A stretch of 47,132 nucleotides of DNA from Micromonospora tarensis (GTDB taxonomy: Bacteria; Actinomycetota; Actinomycetes; Mycobacteriales; Micromonosporaceae): positions 1 through 47,132 of the forward strand of contig NZ_JAEVHL010000024.1 in the NCBI RefSeq assembly GCF_016803395.1, in the 5' to 3' direction. Shown here in pieces: positions 43,587 to 47,132 of the stretch (position 1 is its first letter; each line of letters starts with the position of its first letter). Position numbers and translations under genes: made by a program. Under the pieces are notes generated by a model. That model was not told the origin of the DNA, ran no database searches, and saw only the letters and a program-made list of their open reading frames with translations.

Positions 43587-44149
43587 ATCGAAGTCGGCCA
43601 GGATACGACACGGGTCTTGGATCGCTGGCGCAAGAACCTGCGGCCACGGCTGGAGGGTCTTACCGACGAGGAGTACTTCTGGGAGCCGGTGCGCGGCTGC
43701 TGGACCATCCGCCCACGGGGCACGTCGGCCGCGCCGATATCGGAGGGTTCGGGGGAATGGACGATGACTACGTGTTCCCCGGCCCGGTGCCGGCGCCAGT
43801 GACCACGATTGCCTGGCGGCTGGCGCACATTATCGTCTCGTGTCTGGGCTATCGGGTTGGCTGGTACTTCGGCGGCCAGAACGTCGACACCGAGACATTC
43901 GCCTACGCGGGGACCGCTGACGAGGCGCTGAAACAGCTCGATGAGATGTATGGGAGATGGCACGCGGGGGTTCGCGACCTCTCGGACGCTGACCTGGAGA
44001 ATCCGCCCATGGTGGGTCCCGAGCGGTTTCCCCTGGAGAACAGGATCCTGCACGTCAACAGGGAGTTGATCCATCACGGGGCCGAGATTTCCCTGCTACG
44101 CGACCTCTATCGCTGGCAGGACGGAGCCGTCCCGCGCCGCGAGCTGTGA
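43587..44149 (+). pseudogene. DinB-family protein, frame-shifted and with no clear start
   Basis: Frame A gives TRVLDRWRKNLRPRLEGLTDEEYFWEPVRGCWTIRP. Frame B continues PVPAPVTTIAWRLAHIIVSCLGYRVGWYFGG and ends HVNRELIHHGAEISLLRDLYRW, with metal-type His residues in the DinB positions. One missing G near 43760 (ACGATGACTACG, expected ACGATGGACTACG) joins the two. No ATG or GTG precedes the first residues in frame, and the upstream bases are used by the divergent GrpB gene, so the 5' end may also be lost. Decayed gene or error. Confidence 0.8.
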
Positions 44150-44213
44150 CGAGGCATCCGGTTGTGCCCCAGGGCCAGGCGTCAACGTTCTGACCTGCGG
44201 GACCGGGCTGGAT

Positions 44214-45299
<1,086 letters not shown>

Positions 45300-45382
45300 G
45301 ACCAGCCAGCTTACGCGGGTGCCGACCGGCCAGGTCCAGGCGGCTCCGATTCGGGCGGCCCCGGGGCTGGCAGGGTGGCAGG

Positions 45383-45739
45383 GTGGCAGACGTGCGGACG
45401 ACGTTGCAGTTCCTCATCATGGTCGACGGCCCGCTGACGGCGGCGGAACTGCTGGACCTGATCCGCAGCCGGCTGCCCGACGCGGTGCCCTACCGACGCG
45501 ACTCGGTGGACGTGTGCGGCAACCTGTTGGAGATCAACCCCAACGAGGACGCCGACCGGCGGCTGGCCGCCACGGACGAGGACGACTACCTCTACTTCCG
45601 GTGGCGGGTGGAGCTGACCCCGATGGACGACACGATCGACGAGAGACACCAGATCGGTCTCGCCCGGGAGCTGCTGCGGGCGATCGAGGGGCCCCAGGCG
45701 CGGGCGACCGTGTGCGCCGCGTTCGAGGACCGGGTCTGA
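45383..45739 (+). CDS. Hypothetical protein (118 aa)
   Basis: Not recognised. A compact alpha/beta-looking protein: LQFLIMVDGPLTAAELLDLIRSRLPD, then RDSVDVCGNLLEINPNEDADRRL, then DDYLYFRWRVELTPMD and a C-terminal helix (HQIGLARELLRAIEGPQARATVCA). The last part resembles small immunity-like proteins (SitI3/SitI6 style), but the match is weak and no toxin gene is seen nearby. GTG 45383 lies in a short GGCAGGGTG repeat. Divergent from ychF. Confidence 0.7.
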   Translation: MADVRTTLQFLIMVDGPLTAAELLDLIRSRLPDAVPYRRDSVDVCGNLLEINPNEDADRRLAATDEDDYLYFRWRVELTPMDDTIDERHQIGLARELLRAIEGPQARATVCAAFEDRV

Positions 45740-45755
45740 CCGGAAACGGGCACGC

Positions 45756-46250
45756 CTACCCGGGGCGGCGTTGGCGGGGCAGCTCGACCTCGGGCCACAG
45801 ACCCGGCGCCGGGCGGTCGGCCGGCGGCAGCTGCGTGGCGGCGGCGTGGGGCAGGGTGAACCGGTCGGCGGCGGCCGGACCGGCGGCGGCCGACTCGCGC
45901 AGCATCCAGCGCACCTCGTCGGCGGTCCAGCCCAGGCTCGGCCGGGCGGCGATCTCTCGGATCAACCGCCGGCCGACGCTGGTGTCGTCGTCGTAGAAGC
46001 GCATGCACCGGTGATGCGTCCACATGCCGAGCGCCCGCAGCGCCGCGTCGTCGAGCGAACGGACCAGCCGCCCGCAGGCGGTGTCGGGAAAGGGACGCCG
46101 GGCGTCGCTGGCCCGGTCCCGTTCGATGGCGCCCACGGCGGCCGGCGCGACGGCCCGCATCCGGCGGTAGAAGGACTGCGCCACCGCGCGGGGCAACGGC
46201 GGGTACGCACCCGGTGTCGACGCCGCCGCCCAACCCGCCACGCTCGTCAT
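45756..46250 (-). CDS. Hypothetical protein (164 aa)
   Basis: Not recognised. Ala/Arg-rich, mostly helical in appearance, with SFYRRMRAVAPAAVGAIERDRA, THHRCMRFYDDDTSVGRRLIREI and SLGWTADEVRWMLRESAAA. No TM segment, signal peptide or known catalytic motif. ATG 46250 begins MTSVAGWAAAST. Convergent with the 118-aa gene (16-bp gap) and divergent from the sigma-factor operon. Codon use is like the neighbours, so a real gene is likely. Confidence 0.65.
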   Translation of the reverse strand: MTSVAGWAAASTPGAYPPLPRAVAQSFYRRMRAVAPAAVGAIERDRASDARRPFPDTACGRLVRSLDDAALRALGMWTHHRCMRFYDDDTSVGRRLIREIAARPSLGWTADEVRWMLRESAAAGPAAADRFTLPHAAATQLPPADRPAPGLWPEVELPRQRRPG

Positions 46251-46365
46251 CCCCGCACCCCTTCTTCAGTTGGTGGCCGGACCGTACCCGCCACGACCGA
46301 CACTTCCGGGCCGAAAAACCCCGCCGAATCGTGGATAGCGACGATGACCTGGGGCGTCTGTACGG

Positions 46366-46899
46366 GTGACAACGAAACGGGGGTGGTGGGTGGACGAGGA
46401 CGAGCGCGCCCGACTGGCCGAGTTCGTCGGCAGCCGGACTCCGGCGCTGATGCGTGTGGCGTACCTGCTGACCGGGGACCGCAACGCCGCCGAGGACCTG
46501 CTCCAGTCGGCGTTGGCGCGGACCATCCCGAAGTGGGGAACCATCCGGCACGCCGATCCCGAGGGGTATCTCCGCGTGGTGATGTACCGCGAGCAGATCA
46601 GCTGGTGGCGGCGGTTTCGCCGGTGGCGGGAGACACCGCTCAACCCGGCGGACGAACCGGTCCGCGCCGACCCGAGCGGCGGCTCCGACCTGCGGTTGGC
46701 GATGCGCGCCGCGCTCCGTCACCTGCCCCCGGCGCAGCGGGCGGTGGTGGTCCTGCGCTACTACGAGGACCTACCGGAAGCCCGGGTGGCTGAGCTGCTG
46801 GGCTGTTCGGTGGGCACGGTACGCAGCCGTACCCACCGGGCGGTGGGACGGCTGCGGGCGCTGCTGCCGGAGGCCGAAATGCTGGAGGTACGGCGATGA
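46366..46899 (+). CDS. RNA polymerase sigma factor, SigE family (ECF)
   Basis: A 177-aa sigma-70 family regulator of the actinobacterial SigE-type ECF group. Region 2 is LMRVAYLLTGDRNAAEDLLQSALARTIPKWGTI and region 4 LPPAQRAVVVLRYYEDLPEARVAELLGCSVGTVRSRTHRAVGRLR. GTG 46366 is the start listed; GTG 46390 (VDEDERARLAEFV) is equally plausible and matches family length better. Its stop overlaps the next gene (ATGA). ECF sigma factors of this group are usually controlled by the membrane partner encoded immediately downstream. Target promoters not identified. Confidence 0.92.
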   Translation: MTTKRGWWVDEDERARLAEFVGSRTPALMRVAYLLTGDRNAAEDLLQSALARTIPKWGTIRHADPEGYLRVVMYREQISWWRRFRRWRETPLNPADEPVRADPSGGSDLRLAMRAALRHLPPAQRAVVVLRYYEDLPEARVAELLGCSVGTVRSRTHRAVGRLRALLPEAEMLEVRR

Positions 46900-47132
46900 C
46901 CGAACCTTTCGAGCACCTCATCCGCTCCACCCTCACCGACCTGGCCGAGGAGGCACCGATCGTGCATGACCAGTTGAGCCGAGCGGAACGGCGGGTGCGC
47001 AACCGACGCCGAGCCACGGTGACGGTGGGGGCGGTGAGCACGCTCGCGGCGATCCTGATCGCCACGCCGCTCGCCCTGGCCGCGACCCGCTCGGACGAGC
47101 TGCCGCCGGCCGCGCCCAGCCCGGTCGCCCCG
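46896..47132 (+). CDS. Putative membrane partner of the SigE-type sigma factor, partial
   Basis: The first 79 codons are seen; the gene runs off the window. A polar N-terminus (FEHLIRSTLTDLAEEAPIVHDQL) and a basic linker (RAERRVRNRRRA) lead into one TM segment (VTVGAVSTLAAILIATPLALAA) and the start of a Pro-rich extracytoplasmic part. ATG 46896 overlaps the sigma-factor stop by four bases (ATGA), so synthesis is coupled. Position and topology fit a one-TM anti-sigma-like protein, but no zinc-binding ZAS motif is visible in this part, so regulation by another mechanism is possible. Confidence 0.75.
   Translation, partial: MTEPFEHLIRSTLTDLAEEAPIVHDQLSRAERRVRNRRRATVTVGAVSTLAAILIATPLALAATRSDELPPAAPSPVAP

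Noticed and set aside
45383..46250. Toxin/immunity pair
   Set aside because: The two hypotheticals are convergent and neither has a toxin domain; the resemblance of the first to SitI-type immunity proteins is too weak.

Overview
The window comes from a very high-GC actinobacterium. Several points favour Micromonosporaceae (Micromonospora-like): mycothiol biosynthesis (mshB), an AdnA-like motor-nuclease instead of RecBCD, the succinylase branch of diaminopimelate synthesis with ferredoxin next to dapC, a mycobacterial Sdh1-type succinate dehydrogenase, many GTG starts, several likely leaderless genes, and GATC-tipped intergenic palindromes. The genus is inferred from gene content and general knowledge, not from a database search. 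The region reads as ordinary chromosome. I saw no rRNA, tRNA, CRISPR, transposase, integrase or phage gene.

Layout. 1-5.5 kb: 5' part of an AdnA-like helicase, two coupled LOG-family genes, a small basic ORF, then divergent dapE and dapD. 5.6-9.6 kb: a large secreted subtilase with two frame breaks, divergent from a maltose-acetyltransferase-like gene across a 19-bp palindrome. 9.6-13.4 kb, minus strand: kinase, SIMPL protein, tyrA, dapC and a 7Fe ferredoxin. 13.5-19.9 kb: a GNAT gene with three frame breaks, two membrane proteins, mshB, an S9 peptidase with two frame breaks, and an AraC/GyrI regulator. 20-26.2 kb: a complete oligopeptide ABC importer. 26.4-29.8 kb: a Uma2 protein and the tldD/tldE pair. 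30-33.9 kb: sdhC, sdhA and sdhB. 34-39.6 kb: small genes (Nudix, PCD-like, small membrane protein behind a long RNA rod, PH domain), a methyltransferase, an MFS transporter and an ArsR/SRPBCC/VOC cassette with paired operators. 39.8-47.1 kb: a secreted beta-propeller/Ig protein, a methyltransferase, a decayed DUF3592-like gene, GrpB, a broken DinB, ychF, two hypotheticals, and a SigE-type sigma factor with its partner gene.

Functional links. dapD, dapC and dapE are three steps of one lysine/cell-wall pathway within 10 kb. tyrA adds tyrosine synthesis. The importer, the subtilase and the S9 peptidase form a plausible peptide-scavenging theme.

Two patterns stand out. First, about ten one-base frame breaks are concentrated in dispensable genes (subtilase, GNAT, S9 peptidase, DinB, Uma2), while core genes are intact. 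Most look like loss of one base from a G or C pair, so systematic sequencing error and recent gene decay must be separated by resequencing. Second, there are several non-coding structures: an 82-nt nested RNA rod just before a small membrane protein gene, a palindrome shared by two divergent promoters, a family of long GATC-tipped inverted repeats, two G-quadruplex tracts, and two unrelated 27-bp minisatellites in coding sequence.
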